Shown here in pieces: positions 11,501 through 34,495 of a stretch of DNA of 64,000 nucleotides (position 1 is its first letter; each line of letters opens with the position of its first letter). The translations under genes and the position numbers were made by a program. The notes under the pieces are model-generated. The model ran no database searches. It was not told the DNA's origin and saw only the letters and a list, made by a program, of their open reading frames with translations. The DNA lies in contig NC_058044.1 of the NCBI RefSeq assembly GCF_020085105.1, positions 26,223,206-26,287,205 on the forward strand. Reading direction: 5' to 3'. The stretch comes from Siniperca chuatsi (lineage: Eukaryota > Chordata > Actinopteri > Centrarchiformes > Sinipercidae).

Positions 11501-14500
11501 GCTGTCACGTCTTCCGAAGAGGAAGCGGAGGCTGGGGACCGGAGGCGGACTCATCCATCACCCTGGCCGAAGTCACTGAGGTTGTTGGCAAGCTCCTTGG
11601 TGGCAAGGCTTCGGGGGTGGATGAGATCCGTCCTGAGTATCTTAAGTCTCTGGATGTTGTGGGACTGTCTTGGCTGACACGTCTCTGCAACATCGCGTGG
11701 TGTCTGGGACAGTGCCTCTGGACTGGCAGACGGGGTGGTGGTCCCTCTGTATAAGAAGGGGACCGGAGGGTGTGTTCCAATCACAGAGGGATCACACTTC
11801 TCAGCCTCCCGGTAAGGTCTATTCCAGGGTACTGGAGAGGAGAATTCGTCCGATAGTCGAACCTCGGATTCAGGAGGAGCAGAGTGGTTTTTCGTCCCGG
11901 TCGTGGAACACTGGACCAGCTCTATACTCTCCATCGGGTGCTCGAGGGTTCATGGGAGTTTGCCCAACCAGTCCACATGTGCTTTGTGGATCTGGAGAAG
12001 GCATTCGACCGTGTGCCCCGGGCGCTTTGTGGGGAGTGCTCTGGGAGTATGGGGTCCGGGGCCCTTTGCTAAGGGCTGTCCGGTCCCTGTATAACGGAGC
12101 AGGAGCTGTGTTCGCATTGCCGGCAGTAAGTCAGACCTGTTCCCGGTGCATGTTGGACTCCGCCAGGGCTGCCCTTTGTCACCGGTTCTGTTCATAATTT
12201 ATATGGACAGAATTTCTAGGCGCAGTCAGGGGCCGGAGGGTGTCCGGTTTGGGAACCACAGGATCTCATCTCTGCTGTTTGCAGATGATGTCGTTCTGAT
12301 GGCTTCTTCAAACCAGGACCTGCAGCATGCACTGGGACGGTTTGCAGCCGAGTGTGAAGCAGCTGGGATGAGAATCAGCTCTTCCAAATCTGAGGCCATG
12401 GTTCTTGACCGGAAAAAGGTGGTTTGCTCTCTTCGCGTGGGTGGGGAGTCCTTGCCCCAAGTGGAGGAGTTTAAGTATCTCGGGGTCTTGTTCACGAGTG
12501 AGGGACGGATGGAGCGTGAGATTGACAGGCGGATCGGTACAGCGTCTGCAGTGATGCGGGCGCTGTATCGGACCGTTTGTGGTAAAGAAGGAGCTGAGTC
12601 GAAAGACAAAGCTCTCGATTTATCGGTCAATCTCACGCTCCTGCCCTCACCTATGGTCATGAGCTTTGGGTAGTGACAAGGACAAGATCGCGGATACAAG
12701 CGGCCGAAATGGGCTTCCTCCGCCCGAGTGGCTGGGCGCTCCCTTAGAGATAGGGTGAGGAGCTCAGTCACACGGGGAGCTCGAGTAGAGCCGCTGCTCC
12801 TCCACGTCGAGAGGAGCCAGCTGAGGTGGCTAGGGCATCTGATCCGGATGCCTCCTGGACGCCTCCCTCGGGAGGTGTTCTGGGCATGTCCCACCGGGAG
12901 GCGGCCCCGGGGAAGACCCAGGACACGCTGGAGGGACTATGTCTCTCGGCTGGCCTGGGAACGCCTCGGGATCCCCCCGGAGGAGCTGGAGGAAGTGTCT
13001 GGGGCGAAGGAAGTCTGGGAGTCCCTGCTTAGACTGCTGCCCCCGCGACCCGGCCCCAGATAAGCGGAAGAAGATGGATGGATGGATGGATGGAAAGTTG
13101 TGCATAGTTGAGCACATTGAATATTGCTATATATATATATATATATATACACTGTATACAGGCACTGCTTGCAATCATTTATGCAAATGTTAGCTTGAAA
13201 TGTTGTTTTTACTTCATTCATTCATTTGAATAGCTCAACAAATCACAGATGTGGGCAGAAATTGAGAGGTCTGGAACCGAGATATGCCAACTTCACTCAC
13301 CTGTCCAAATAGAACATGGAGCTTTTCTTACTCATTTCTGCGATTTCTTTTTGTGGATTCATTCCAGTTTGATTCCAGTGAATTATTTATTTCAGCACTT
13401 TTTCATTCAGCAAGTCTGTAAGTTGTTATTTGTAATATCAATAAGTCAAATCAAGTCAATTTTATTTATGTAGTCCAAAATCACAAATTCTCACAGTAGT
13501 ATTAGAAGGAGGAGGCGTAGTAGTAGGTGTTGTTATAGCAGTGGTATGCACATCATTTGCCTGTTACGATAATATTTTTAGACTCTCAGCATCAAATGAC
13601 AATTGAATACATCTGCAGCCCAATCAGGTAGCAGAGCTTTATAATCTTGGGGTCAGAAGCCCATGTGGAGTTTCTTCATATGCAGATATCAACTTTTCAG
13701 CTTTGTAATTAATTGGGTCGAGAGAAATTGGAGGCCTAAAAATTGGGTCACATGACACTTTTTACACATAACAATGTGGACCTCTGACAGTCCCATTAAA
13801 TAATCCTCCACAATCATATAAGTTATCACAACATTACTCACCAAGTTAACAAGAGGTCCTCCAGAATTTCCGTACTTCTCACAGATCAGATGAAATATGA
13901 GACAGAGACAATCACATCAATGGTTTTGACACATGTGCAAAAATCCATATACAACAAAAGCAATGTCAAAATCTCTAATGATCAGGCGGTAAACGGTGTG
14001 CGCGTGTGTGAGTGTGTGTAAGCTCACGTTAATAATAGCGTCAGTCTGGATGTAGTCCATGTCTGAGTCCCTGATGCCCAGCTCCTTGCCGTCTCTCTGA
14101 GCGGTGCTGACGATGCCGGTGGTGACGGTGTTCTGCAGGGCGAAAGGGCTGCCAATAGCAACCACAAACTCCCCTGGTCTCAGATCAGCTGAACGGCCCA
14201 GAGACAGCACAGGAAGCTTCTTCTGTTCTCATGTGAACACACACATGCACACAGATAGACTTGTCAGACACAGACATATTGGGCAAGTTGGGCAGAGAGA
14301 AAAACACAAATGGTGAAAGGTCAAAGACATCTGGAAAACAGACATACGGAGAGAGAAAGGAAGAAGAGTTTAATGCTTACAAAACTGTCCGAGTATTTGA
14401 GATATGGGTGTGAGAATACACACATCAGCGCTGTGTCTCTGAGTCACAGAGCTGCTGTTTATGAAAGTATTCCCGCCAGCCTTATGAATGTCTAGCAGAA

Positions 14501-16678
14501 AACGGTCAGAACTTGGCATATAAACATGTCAGGATGTGGGTTATTGTGCGATTTGGACAAAGAGAAAAGGGTGAAGGAAGTTATTCTGATCTTGCCTGGA
14601 TGTAAATGAACCCGTGTGCAGCGTGGCTGTTCTCACCTGAGGATTGACCTTGATTGTGGCGATGTCTGCCTTCCTGTCCACGTCTCTGACCACGGCCTCG
14701 TATGCGTCGCCGTCGTGGAGCTGCACGCGCAGCTGGGGCCTCCCTGTTGCCGTGGCAGCTGTGGTTATCACGTGAGCGTTGGTCACAATCACACCTGAGT
14801 GGGTCACAATAAAACCAGAGCCACTGGAGAGACGCACGTGGCGACCAAACACAGGGTGTCTGCAGACAGAGAGAAGACATCTTGGGGGTTTTTTTGTTTT
14901 TTTTTAAAGGCAGCCCTTAAACAGTTTGGCACATTCTGTCAGCAAACGGTTTGAATTTGAAGACTTCAATACCCAGAAGTCATGTAGGAGAGAACACCAC
15001 AACTTATGAATTTTTAAAGTTCAAGTTCAAAACACATGTATGTAGTCCAACAATGGCATAAGGGACAAACTTCTCTGTTTGTTTTTGTTTGATACACTAT
15101 GCAATCCCTCCTCCTAGTGGAGCTTTAACATCTCTCTACACAAACACACACACACACACACACACACATGCCACACCTTATGAACAGTTCAATGTGGACA
15201 ACAGCAGGTGCTATTTTCTCCACCACATCAGCGATGAAGTTGAACTTGAAGCGAGGGCTGCTGGGACGGACCAGGGATCGACCTATACTGACATGAAGAA
15301 CGCACTGCATTAACATAAACACACACACACACACATAATGAAATCCTCCACCACTTCATTCACAATCATGACTGTAGGAGTAAATCAATTAAATCACAAC
15401 TTTGAGACCAGCACCCCTACTTCACTGAAATGTAAAATAGTGTGGGGGAAAAGAGGAGGTGGACACATAAGGAAGATAAATGTCAGATAATTATTCTTCA
15501 TTCTTCTGTAGCTTTATCCTGGTACTGCAGACATAAATTCTGTTTTACAGTTAGTATCAGGAGAAAGACCCATACTCATCTGTTACAGCTGGCTGTGCAT
15601 TCTCCAGTAAAGTACTGCAAAATACAATGCTAATTCTACCCAAAGTATGTTAAAAAAATAGCAATTCCAGACTAGGGATTCTTTTCAGTAGCACTTTATC
15701 TGTCGATTATTTATTTGATTTTTATTCATTGATTAGATTATATCAGAAAATAGTAAAAATAAAAAATAAAAAATCTATCGAAGTCTAAAGTCTAAAGTGA
15801 CGCTTTCAAATTGCTTTTTTTTCACCGACCAATTTACAATAATATAAAACTGAGAAAAGCAACACATCATGATACCAAAGAAGCCGAAATCAGAGTAGTT
15901 TCCTTGAAAAATGACAAAAAACGATACATCGATTATTAAAATAGATGCCGATTAATTGTCTGAAGATGAACTAATCGACTAATTGTTGCAGAACTATTCC
16001 AGATAGATAATAAAAGAAAGGGAAACGTCTCAGCACAACTATAGTCGAAGTCAAGACAGAACGAAGTTTTGCTTGGTAGTGATTTGATGAGACGGCAGTA
16101 TAAGCACATATATCCAAACTATTGCACCGCGGACACATTTAAAGTTCATTTAGGGACGTTTAGTGATTTGTCTTTTACCCAAACCCCAAAAGAAACCCCG
16201 TAATGCCTCCCGCCCTCCAGGCTGTGGCCCTCTGACCACCCAAAGCAGCCCTACCTGCGCCTGAAGGCGAACAGGGTCCTTTGTGCGCTTGGCTGACTGC
16301 GGGTCTCCCCTTCTGCTGAGCTTTACGGCTGGCTGCTCTCATCTTACACACGTTACCATACGTTTTCCCGTCGCTTCCACACACTTCGTGCTCCATCTTA
16401 CACCGGCAGACCCCCTTGGAGACTCGCCGCCTCCCCGCAGCGAGCAGCTTACACTCCAAGCCATCCCCGCAGGGCAGGTCGTTGTGGCGGCCGCAGGGGT
16501 CTCCCTCGAGCGGTGAACACACCAGGCAGCAGTTACATCTGTCCGGGACGTACCCGCCGGGACAGCTGGGGCTCGGACACGAGCTCACGTCGCACCGGGA
16601 GGCGCACTTGTCAGAGCGCACAGCTCCGGTGAAGTCGCGCGTAAAGAGAAACGCCGCTGCAAGTAAAAGTAGCTGCAT
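8524..16678 (-). CDS. htra3: Secreted HtrA-family serine protease, HTRA3-like
   Basis: Nine coding exons join in frame with GT-AG borders: 16678-16255, 15282-15177, 14859-14637, 14222-14028, 13874-13842, 9718-9604, 9300-9243, 9107-9012 and 8692-8524. They encode 472 residues, close to the usual length of about 450. The order is signal peptide (1 to about 21), cysteine-rich IGFBP-like domain, Kazal-like domain (about 95-138), trypsin-like protease and C-terminal PDZ. The catalytic triad is His206 (TNAHV), Asp242 (KADIA) and Ser320 (GNSGGP). Ser320 sits in a 33-bp micro-exon. The family cleaves extracellular matrix proteins and dampens TGF-beta signalling. HTRA3 is preferred over HTRA1 because of the segments [23 protein letters not shown] and the ending RRGNDDLLF. 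The ATG at 16678 starts a good signal peptide. Intron 5 holds an antisense Rex3 element. A specific a or b paralogue cannot be assigned. Confidence 0.88.
9938..13104 (+). mobile_element. Rex3-type (RTE clade) non-LTR retrotransposon
   Basis: The element spans about 9951-13091 inside htra3 intron 5, opposite to the gene. It is flanked by a perfect 13-bp direct repeat GGAAAGTTGTGCA (9938-9950 and 13092-13104), which marks the target-site duplication. It codes in order for an apurinic-type endonuclease and a reverse transcriptase and ends in a short (GATG)n tail at 13073-13093, a known hallmark of Rex3. GC content is much higher than in the surrounding intron. The reading frame is broken at several points, so it is probably inactive. 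The family call rests on the tail and domain order and not on an alignment. Confidence 0.85.
9961..13063 (+). pseudogene. Broken endonuclease/reverse transcriptase ORF of the Rex3-type element
   Basis: The first segment (9961-10851, from an ATG 10 bases into the element) carries an endonuclease with the motifs [19 protein letters not shown] and DFVVVSSDL. The coding signal then moves between frames through about 10802-11053, 11213-11677, 11670-12197, 12146-12673 and 12728-13063, showing at least five frame disruptions. The reverse transcriptase shows [11 protein letters not shown] near 11980-12030 and the catalytic FADD box ([10 protein letters not shown]) near 12275-12305. The C-terminal part has [19 protein letters not shown], typical of these fish elements. 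It would have copied the element by target-primed reverse transcription. In this state it cannot make a full protein. Confidence 0.85.
13118..13149. repeat. (TA)n microsatellite
   Basis: About 14 TA units follow shortly after the 3' target-site duplication of the Rex3-type element, inside htra3 intron 5. Confidence 0.9.
13444..13492 (-). repeat. Short LINE/SINE tail fragment
   Basis: Read on the minus strand it gives TTTGTGATTTTGGACTACAT followed by AAATAAAATTGACTTGATTT. This is nearly the same as the 3' end of the repeat at 47008-47210. Only the tail remains here. Confidence 0.6.
15660..16005. repeat. Dispersed AT-rich teleost repeat in htra3 intron 1
   Basis: The stretch contains TCGATTATTTATTTGATTTT near the left and ATCGACTAATTGTTGCAGAA near the right, the boundary motifs of a repeat common in fish genomes. 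The ends are roughly inverted with respect to each other. It has no coding potential. Family assignment is tentative. Confidence 0.45.
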
Positions 16679-19600
16679 TGTGATGAATCTTAACAGCTCG
16701 GATGGATTTCTTCCTTATATCGTCATATCAAAATGTTTCTCTCCAAACATCCGCAGCCGGGTTGTTTCTCTGTGTTCAGGCCCTAAATAAATAAAAGCAG
16801 GCTGTATGTACTTTCCACTGGCTACTCTACTCCGCAGATATATGGTCTGAAAAATGATTGGGCCTGTGAAGCTCGCGTTCTTAGATCTCTGTATATTTAA
16901 CATTGCCGAGTCATCGGTGCCTGCATATTTTGACAGGCTTGTGGCTGCAGCCTACATCACTTAGTTTTGTGAACGAGTGATCCCAGAGCCTGGAGCGCAC
17001 TGGAGCCGGGGAGCCACTCATCCAGTGACACTAACAATGCGCACCACCTAGTGGGCACAAAAACACATAACAACATGTGACGAGTTGAGGGCCTTTTCCT
17101 CCTCTGGTCTACTGCAGCCCACTTTAATCTAAAATCAGACTAGGCTAATTAGCCTATTTTGCACGGAATTGGAGAATGACATATTATAACATGGACGTAA
17201 AAGTCTGATTTTTTTTTCAACCTTTGTCAGATTCTACAAGACATGTCTCAAACATGTAAAAACAAAATGTTATTACATGTATTTTATAATAACCTGTTCA
17301 TAGGTTATTCATATATTCTGTAGATAAGAATTTTAAAAATGTTTAAATGTCCCTCCCTACACTTCTGTTTGTGTGTGAGTGTGTATTTCCAACACTGATC
17401 AGAGGACTGGCTTTTCTTCATCAACGCTCAGGGAGATCATCAGGCCTTGTGTGTGGTAGCCTATGTGCAGCAGAAAATTCACATAAAATAAAATAAAAAA
17501 GAAATGCCTTTTGTCATTTGTAAAATAAAAAGAACATTTAAAAAACTGTGACTACACTACATCAGGGTTTATTTTTTATGTGAGGCACCTTATTGAACTG
17601 CGAACACTCACATGTAGCCCACTTCAGGTTGCAGGTTCTCCTCCAAATGTTAGCTGAATGAAAGTGCAGCAATTACACAGCAGTGTAATGTGCTTCAGAC
17701 TTGTTAAGTTAATAACTAACATTTTGCAGGTTTAACTTTCAATATTCCGCCATCAAATAAACAGCTGTATAATCTATTTTCAAGAAAATAATTAAAAAAG
17801 ATTCAAACAAATAAAAGATTTCAAAATTGCCCTTTTCTTCACCGCAATCTGTCATTGTGTGATCATAATCTTTTTGAGCTATATTCACATACATAATTGA
17901 AGAGTTTGAATTATAGATGAAAAATCTGTATTTTGTGTTTCTAAACCAATCATAATTCAGAATATAGGCCAGTTTTACTCCAAATATTACTGATGTAAGT
18001 GTTCAACCTCAGAAAAAATAACTTCTGTTAGGCTGCGGAATAATATTAGTTATTGTTTTAAAAGAACTAGCGATCATTTGAGACTGATAGCTGGCTCCAA
18101 CTACTAAATAATGAATTTCAAGAGATCACCAATTGTGCCTTTAAGTTTTGCATGAGTGAGAATTTTCCAAATGGTGGCAGTGTTATGCTATGTGTCCCTC
18201 TGCTGACGCAGACACTGACCATACTGCAACATGTCATAGGCTATTTTATTTTCCCTCCAGATGTGTGCCGCACCTCAGTCAGTATGTGTGGGTGCTGCCT
18301 TTGTCTAAACAGATGTGTGGTGACACTTTTCAACTACTTCACTTCTGCCAGTGCCACAGCTGGGGAGGAGCATACTGTAGAGGAAGTATGTGGGTGTGCG
18401 TTACCGCACCTGTTTCATTTGCACATTCATGTAGAGATGTTTAAATGTGGGCAGGTAAATTATGCACGTGTTTGTGTCCACGTGACCGCATCTGTTCATC
18501 AGCCTTTCTGTGTGTTTGAGTTTGCTTGTTCGTGGGTTTCCTCCGGCCAGTGCCCTCGACCAAGGCTTAGATCTGGAGTTGGTCCCCAAGCGCTGCATCC
18601 TGGCACCTTTCACCTTTACAGTGTTTATAGTTAATGATAATCACCTCATGTGAAGTGTGTTTTTCCTCACTATTTTATTCTCACTGTATATTCAGATGTC
18701 ATACAAATTACCTTACTGCCTACTTCAAATAGTTTATAAACACAGACAGTACAATACAGGAGGTACGGGCTGGTTAGTGTGTTATTAATAGCTCACTGTG
18801 GCTTTGGGCATCACTGTTTCCGACATCAGTTAATTGTTAAGTATACAACACACCTTTGTCAACAGTGTTTGAAGTAGATGTACACAGTTGTAATACTATG
18901 TGTATCATGTTATTTCGCAGTTTGTCAAAAAGATACTTTTGCTGCAGATTGATACCAATTCATGTTTATCTCATTCCTTACACAATCACTTTTCTGAGAA
19001 ACTAACATATACCACTGACCAAAACAAAGAATCAAATTTCCCAAATTTTATTTTTCAACTGTTAAATATACAACATTTCTCAAACAATCATTGAGTTGGA
19101 ATAAAAATTTCAAGATGCATACATAAGAAAACACAACAGCATCGAGCAAGTGTGAAATATTGTCCTCTGTTTTGTTTTTCCTCTTCATATAATTTATTAT
19201 AAAGGGGAGGGACGAGGTGCCATCCCCCATGCCACCAGGTTCAAGAGATAGCTGCTTGCCAGCAATTAAATACATGTCAAACAACAAATACATTCATTGT
19301 TACCGGAAAAGTCTATTTTTTTTTTTTGACAGTATTCACTCGTACTGAAATGCTTAGGAGCAAGAATCTGTATAGAAATCGTAAACAGATTACATTCAAG
19401 CAATGTGTTTATTACTAGTCCTCCTCCTGCAAATTTAATATTCAAGTTTCAACAATATCCATTTCTTGAGGCTTTTAAATATTCCTTCCACAAACAGATT
19501 TTGGCAGTACTGAGAGTTGAAGACACTGGGTTTGTGTTTGTTCTACAGATGTGGTTTTGAAAACTAACAGCGGGTAAAGAGCGGTTTCACCCAGTTGTGT

Positions 19601-20274
19601 AGCACTAGTCAAACACTTCCAGCAGTGCAAGTGCACATCTATATTTTAATAAGTAATCCTACAAGGCAAAGCAAATATTTTTAGACTTTATCCCAGACGA
19701 GGAACAATGCTGTCCCAGATTTTTAAAAAAAGAAAAAAAAAGAATCACTTTCTGGAGAGATGTGTGAAACCAGTCCTTTAGATTCCCAAACACTACAGGA
19801 CCACAGATCTGTTAGTTTGTGGTTTGTAAGTGCTTGTTCTTTGGCCATTAGCACACTAAGAGACCTTGCAAGAGACTTCAGTAGGTACTTTGGGTGGGCA
19901 AAAAAAAAAAAAAATCCTAACAATAAACAAAGCCCACCTCTGTGGAAAGGCCGATTATCCAATCAAGTCACCATGGTAACCACAAACAGCCCCAAGGTCT
20001 CTGGGAGACACTGGTATGCCAATCTCTCCAGCTCCCATGCTTCTCTGCACTCTCTTTGCAAAATGAGGAATGGGCCTAAACCCAATTTCTTCACAAAACA
20101 TTTCTCCTCTTACTCTCCATCATCCATGTCTTCCTCTTCATTTCTTTTCTTGTCAAGGAAATATGAGCAGCCTCCAGTGCGATATTCACATCTTCTCCCT
20201 CGCTTCCCGACTTCAGGATAAAAAAGGGTCGTTGCAGAAGTCTCTTCTCAGCTCCCCTCCTCACCCATCTCTGA
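16679..20274. other. Intergenic region between htra3 and pi4k2b
   Basis: The first few hundred bases above 16678 should hold the htra3 5' UTR and promoter. I see no clear TATA box or CpG island there. The lower end probably includes the pi4k2b 3' UTR, with several AATAAA-type complements (for example near 19045 and 19193). No further exon is recognised, and the open frames such as 18152-18634 match no known protein. Confidence 0.5.
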
Positions 20275-30471
<10,197 letters not shown>

Positions 30472-30673
30472 TGTCGCTCAGTTTTTAATACATACGTATA
30501 CATTGAATTATATTGAATGGCATTTAAGCTGTCAGCCTTCCATTTTAACGACACTCACTTCTTTCCACGGGTACATAAACCCTAAATAAATGATTCGAAA
30601 GCAACTGCTTTCGCTCACCGATATGTCCACATAATCCGTCAAACTCGTCTGCTCCGCTTCCTACTTTGCTCAC

Positions 30674-30685
30674 TACGCATGCGCT
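30674..30685. promoter_or_regulatory. NRF-1-like motif upstream of pi4k2b
   Basis: TACGCATGCGCT contains the palindromic GCATGC core of the NRF-1 consensus, about 200 bases upstream of the pi4k2b start codon. The site lies in a CpG-containing segment without a TATA box, as usual for housekeeping promoters. It is a sequence match only. Confidence 0.4.
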
Positions 30686-30981
30686 CCACAAAAGAACACC
30701 GTTGGCCAAAGTTGCCTTCAAGTGCTCCTTGTGAAGTCCGAATTAATGACGAGCAATTTCTCGGTCATCACTTCATCTTGACAAATAACACCTGGCAAAA
30801 AACAGTTCTCCAACAACATTTACTATAGAAATAACACATATCAACTTAACATGTTTAGACTATATCTAATGTAGTATATAAATCAAATATTAGCTTTACA
30901 GTCCATAAAAACGTCAACAAAAGACAAATATAGCTAGTTATTGGAAGTAAAAACTAGTTGCTACGTTTTTAATTAGGATCA

Positions 30982-32912
30982 CCTGTTGGCAGGGCCGGAT
31001 CATGGTCCCTATGAGGCCCCTGGGCAAATGTCTTGTGGAGGCCCCCTTTCCACTATGACATCATTTTTAGACACCTGATCTGACATAAACAGAACTCCAA
31101 AGAGAAGAGGGTCATGGGTTCCCTCTGCTCAATCTTTGGTCGGTTTTTGAATGGGGTTTTGGTTAGATCTCTGATATAAGAGATCTAACCAATGGCATAA
31201 AATACACCAGTTAACATCCAACTCGTGAATTTTGGAGCTTTCATATGCCTTAAAAAGGTGGTTGCTAGCGAGTGGCTATATAAAACTACAACAGCTGTTG
31301 CACAGCACCTGACCTACGCGAGTCTTCGGGGTAAATCCGACGGTTTGTAGTTCCGTTTAGCGTTAGCTTTTACTATTAACTACTGAATTTAGCCTATGCT
31401 TCAAAAATGTTATATGTGGCTCTCATTTGTGAAGATTATCTTCACAAATGAAGATAAGATATCTAGAAACAACCATTGTTTATCGTCATTTTTTAGACTT
31501 TTGTCAATGGAACCCATGGTGATGCTAACTTCTGGGATGGTCTACAAAATATGTCATTGCAGGGGAACTCTATGTAGAGTCCCAATTAATTTTCTCCATA
31601 GAGAAAACAGTTTAGATCCAGAAATCCATAGTTGCGAGTGGCTTGAGACCCTATTTTACGCCAGACTTATGTATACTTTTATTCCCTTTAATATTGCCAT
31701 AGTTTAATCTTGCTTTCTGAATTTTTGTTATGCTCTATCAAGTGAATATAAAAAATGTGTCCACAATTATAATCAGTTTACTTAAAGATTAGACAATTTT
31801 ACATACAGTATTAAATGATAACCACTAAACAGTGTACTAGTGTGTAACAGTGCTACAATGTGTATTTAGCACACTTGTTTATTTGGGCTAGCTAATAAGC
31901 TCTCAATGAGGTTTAATTCCCATGGCCACAGCATCCCATGTTTTGAACTAATAGCACTAATACTTAGCTAGCTAGTAGCTTTGATTTCAGCATCATGACT
32001 ATGGCATGCTGTTTTGACATTTGTTCAACCCACTGTAGCTAGATACCCCTTTATCTTATACCCCTTTCACACAGACAACCTGCAAACAAATGCCACCTAA
32101 CCAGCTAGTTAAGTTGTGTGCCACGTAACCAGTAACACTGCGTTTTAGGCCGATAGCTAACTAGCTGGCTTTTTAGTGCAGCTAATTTGGTTGTAATTTC
32201 TGTTAACAAGCTGAATCAAATGGGCAGCTAGCTAGGGAAAATGGGCAGCTAGCTGAAATAAAGAGATAGCTAGTTACTTCAAATAACGAACGATATATGA
32301 CACCCTTCAAACTGTCCTGAACTGACTTGTTGGTGAGTATTGTATCATGTCACAGCATATTGTAGCCAACCAGTGGCTCAGCTGTTCAGAAACACTGTAC
32401 TCTCTGAGAGGCTCTCAGGGGCCCAGGTGTTACGCATAATGTATGCACCGAGAGGCCTGGGGCCTCTAGTGGTCAACTCACACTGTAAGCACCCAGGGGC
32501 TCGGGTGCCCTAGTGGTCATCTCACGCTTTAAGCACCGAGGGGCCCAGGGACCCTCACACTGTAGGTGCCGAGGGGCCATAGTGGTCAGATCACACTTTA
32601 AGCCCCAGGGGCCTTAGTGGTCAGCTCACTCTTTAAATGCCAAGTGGTCTGGGGGCCCTCACATTGTAAGCACCGAGAGATCTGGGGGACAGTAGTGGTC
32701 AGCTCACATTTTAAACACCAAGGGGTCTGGGGGCCCTCACGTTGTAAGCACTGAGGGGTCTGGGGGGCCCTGGTGGTTAGCTCACGCTATAAGCACCCAG
32801 GGGCCTAGTGGTCAGCTTCGAGCGTCCTGAGGCTTGGAGGCCCCCCTGGCAGTCCGAGGCCCTGGGGCACTGGCCCCACTGGCCCGGTCCATAATCCAGC
32901 CTTGCCTGTTGA
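30982..32912. mobile_element. 1.9-kb non-autonomous DNA transposon, hAT-like
   Basis: The ends are inverted: CAGGGCCGGATCATGGTCC at 30990 against the complement of GGTCCATAATCCAGCCTTG at 32886-32904. The flanks CCTGTTGG (30982-30989) and CCTGTTGA (32905-32912) match in 7 of 8 bases and are read as an 8-bp target duplication. No transposase remains. Small perfect hairpins (31161-31190 and 31424-31450) lie inside, and the right part is a degenerate tandem array. The left end lies about 520 bases upstream of the pi4k2b ATG. Confidence 0.72.
32400..32815. repeat. Degenerate minisatellite inside the 1.9-kb element
   Basis: About nine variants of a unit built on CTCACACTGTAAGCACC and GGGGCCTAGTGGTCAG repeat at intervals of roughly 30-45 bases, with visible starts near 32478, 32521, 32554, 32590, 32625, 32658, 32701, 32735 and 32780. 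The units are diverged from each other. Confidence 0.75.
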
Positions 32913-34455
32913 CCTGCTTTGAAAGCAGCTTTGCACAGAAACACTTTCTTCCCTCAGCTCTTTGTCTCTCTCTCTCTGCCTCTGTCGCTTCTTTTTAAGG
33001 AAAACTTACTCTGTAAACAATGAACAAGATCCAATATAAAGCTTCATTTAGACAGCTACATTACCCTCACCTTACCACAGTCAATCAGCCTGTTAGACTT
33101 AAGCGGCTGTGAGGTTCAACATATCTAATTCAACTTGGAATCAGTAATGAAATCATCACTATATGAATAGGCTATTACATGTTTTGTAGGTTTCATAACG
33201 AAGCATTTCCCCAAACCTTAACACAAATGGAAATGATTTGAGGTAGATGGTAGACTTATTGTTGCTTGACGTGGGTTAAACTTTAATAACTAAAGAGCAA
33301 CGCTCTGTAACACAAACAGCGCTGGTATTTTGATGTTCAATTCATCGTCACTCTTCAAAATGTTAAAGACCCTTCTCGAACAAGTATACTGATGCCTTCA
33401 CTGTCCATTCATTCATGTCACTGCTTGCCCTCCTTTGAAATGTAACAATAACTTTTATGGCCACTAGATGTCGACAGTGATACAGAAATCAAGACTAGTG
33501 CAAAGTGTTGAGTGTCACGCAAAACAACTTTTCCTCAGAAACATAGCCTACTTGTACTTTATTCATTCTTTTTTTCTTTGATGTAAAACACTGGTGCTCC
33601 TTATAGGCCAATTTTAATTTGTCTCTTCCTCATCAAGTGTCATTATTCTTAATGTTTGGCCAGCACAGGAGTAATTCCTGGCCTACCCACAGGGTGTTTC
33701 TGAACTTAAGGTTGGGACCACAAATGGGCCTTTTTCTGTTGCAGCCACCGCATGGTAAGCTATTAATACATTTTCCTAAGCTCCATTGTCCAGTTTGGAC
33801 GCATGGTGGAATAATGCAGGTTGACGAGCCCCTGCTTTAACTTAATACAGTCATTTTCTGTTTCTCTATTTTACTTTCCCCTCTCTCTTCACTGTCTCCC
33901 CTAAAAATTCACGGTCTCTCTCTCTTTTCTTTCAGTTCTCACAGTGTCCCATCCATCACCCAGCACTCTCCACAGCACCTCGCTCTCCCTTAAGCCCCCC
34001 GCCCCTCTCCACCTATACCTTGGCCCCTCCACCACCACCCATCTCCTTAATAAGGAAGTGTAGCTGAAACACATGCAAATGAGCAGTCAGCCAGCTGGTA
34101 TCACAGCAGTCATATGATCTATCAAGGTAGGGGGTTAGGGGGTGAAGAAGACATGGAGAAAGGAGGGAGGGGGAGAGTGTGGGGATAGAAGAGGGGGTGG
34201 ACAGGTTCAAAGACATGCTGTAGAAACACACAGGCATCCATCTGCTAGCTCTTTGCTAGATGTTAACATAATCCCATCAGCCCTCTCTCCCTCTGTCCAT
34301 CAGCTTTCTCTGCACTGTTTCTGCCTCTGCCTCCTTTATCCTTCATACCCTTTATTTCTGTATCCCTTCCTCCTTCAAGGACACATACCTGAAATGTCAC
34401 TCTGTGACACATGACAATTTACAGAGAAGCACATCAGTACACCAATCTCTTTCTC

Positions 34456-34495
<40 letters not shown>

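Noticed and set aside
12226-12894. 222-codon open frame on the minus strand
   Set aside because: It is the antisense shadow of the Rex3-type reverse transcriptase in GC-rich DNA and matches no known family.
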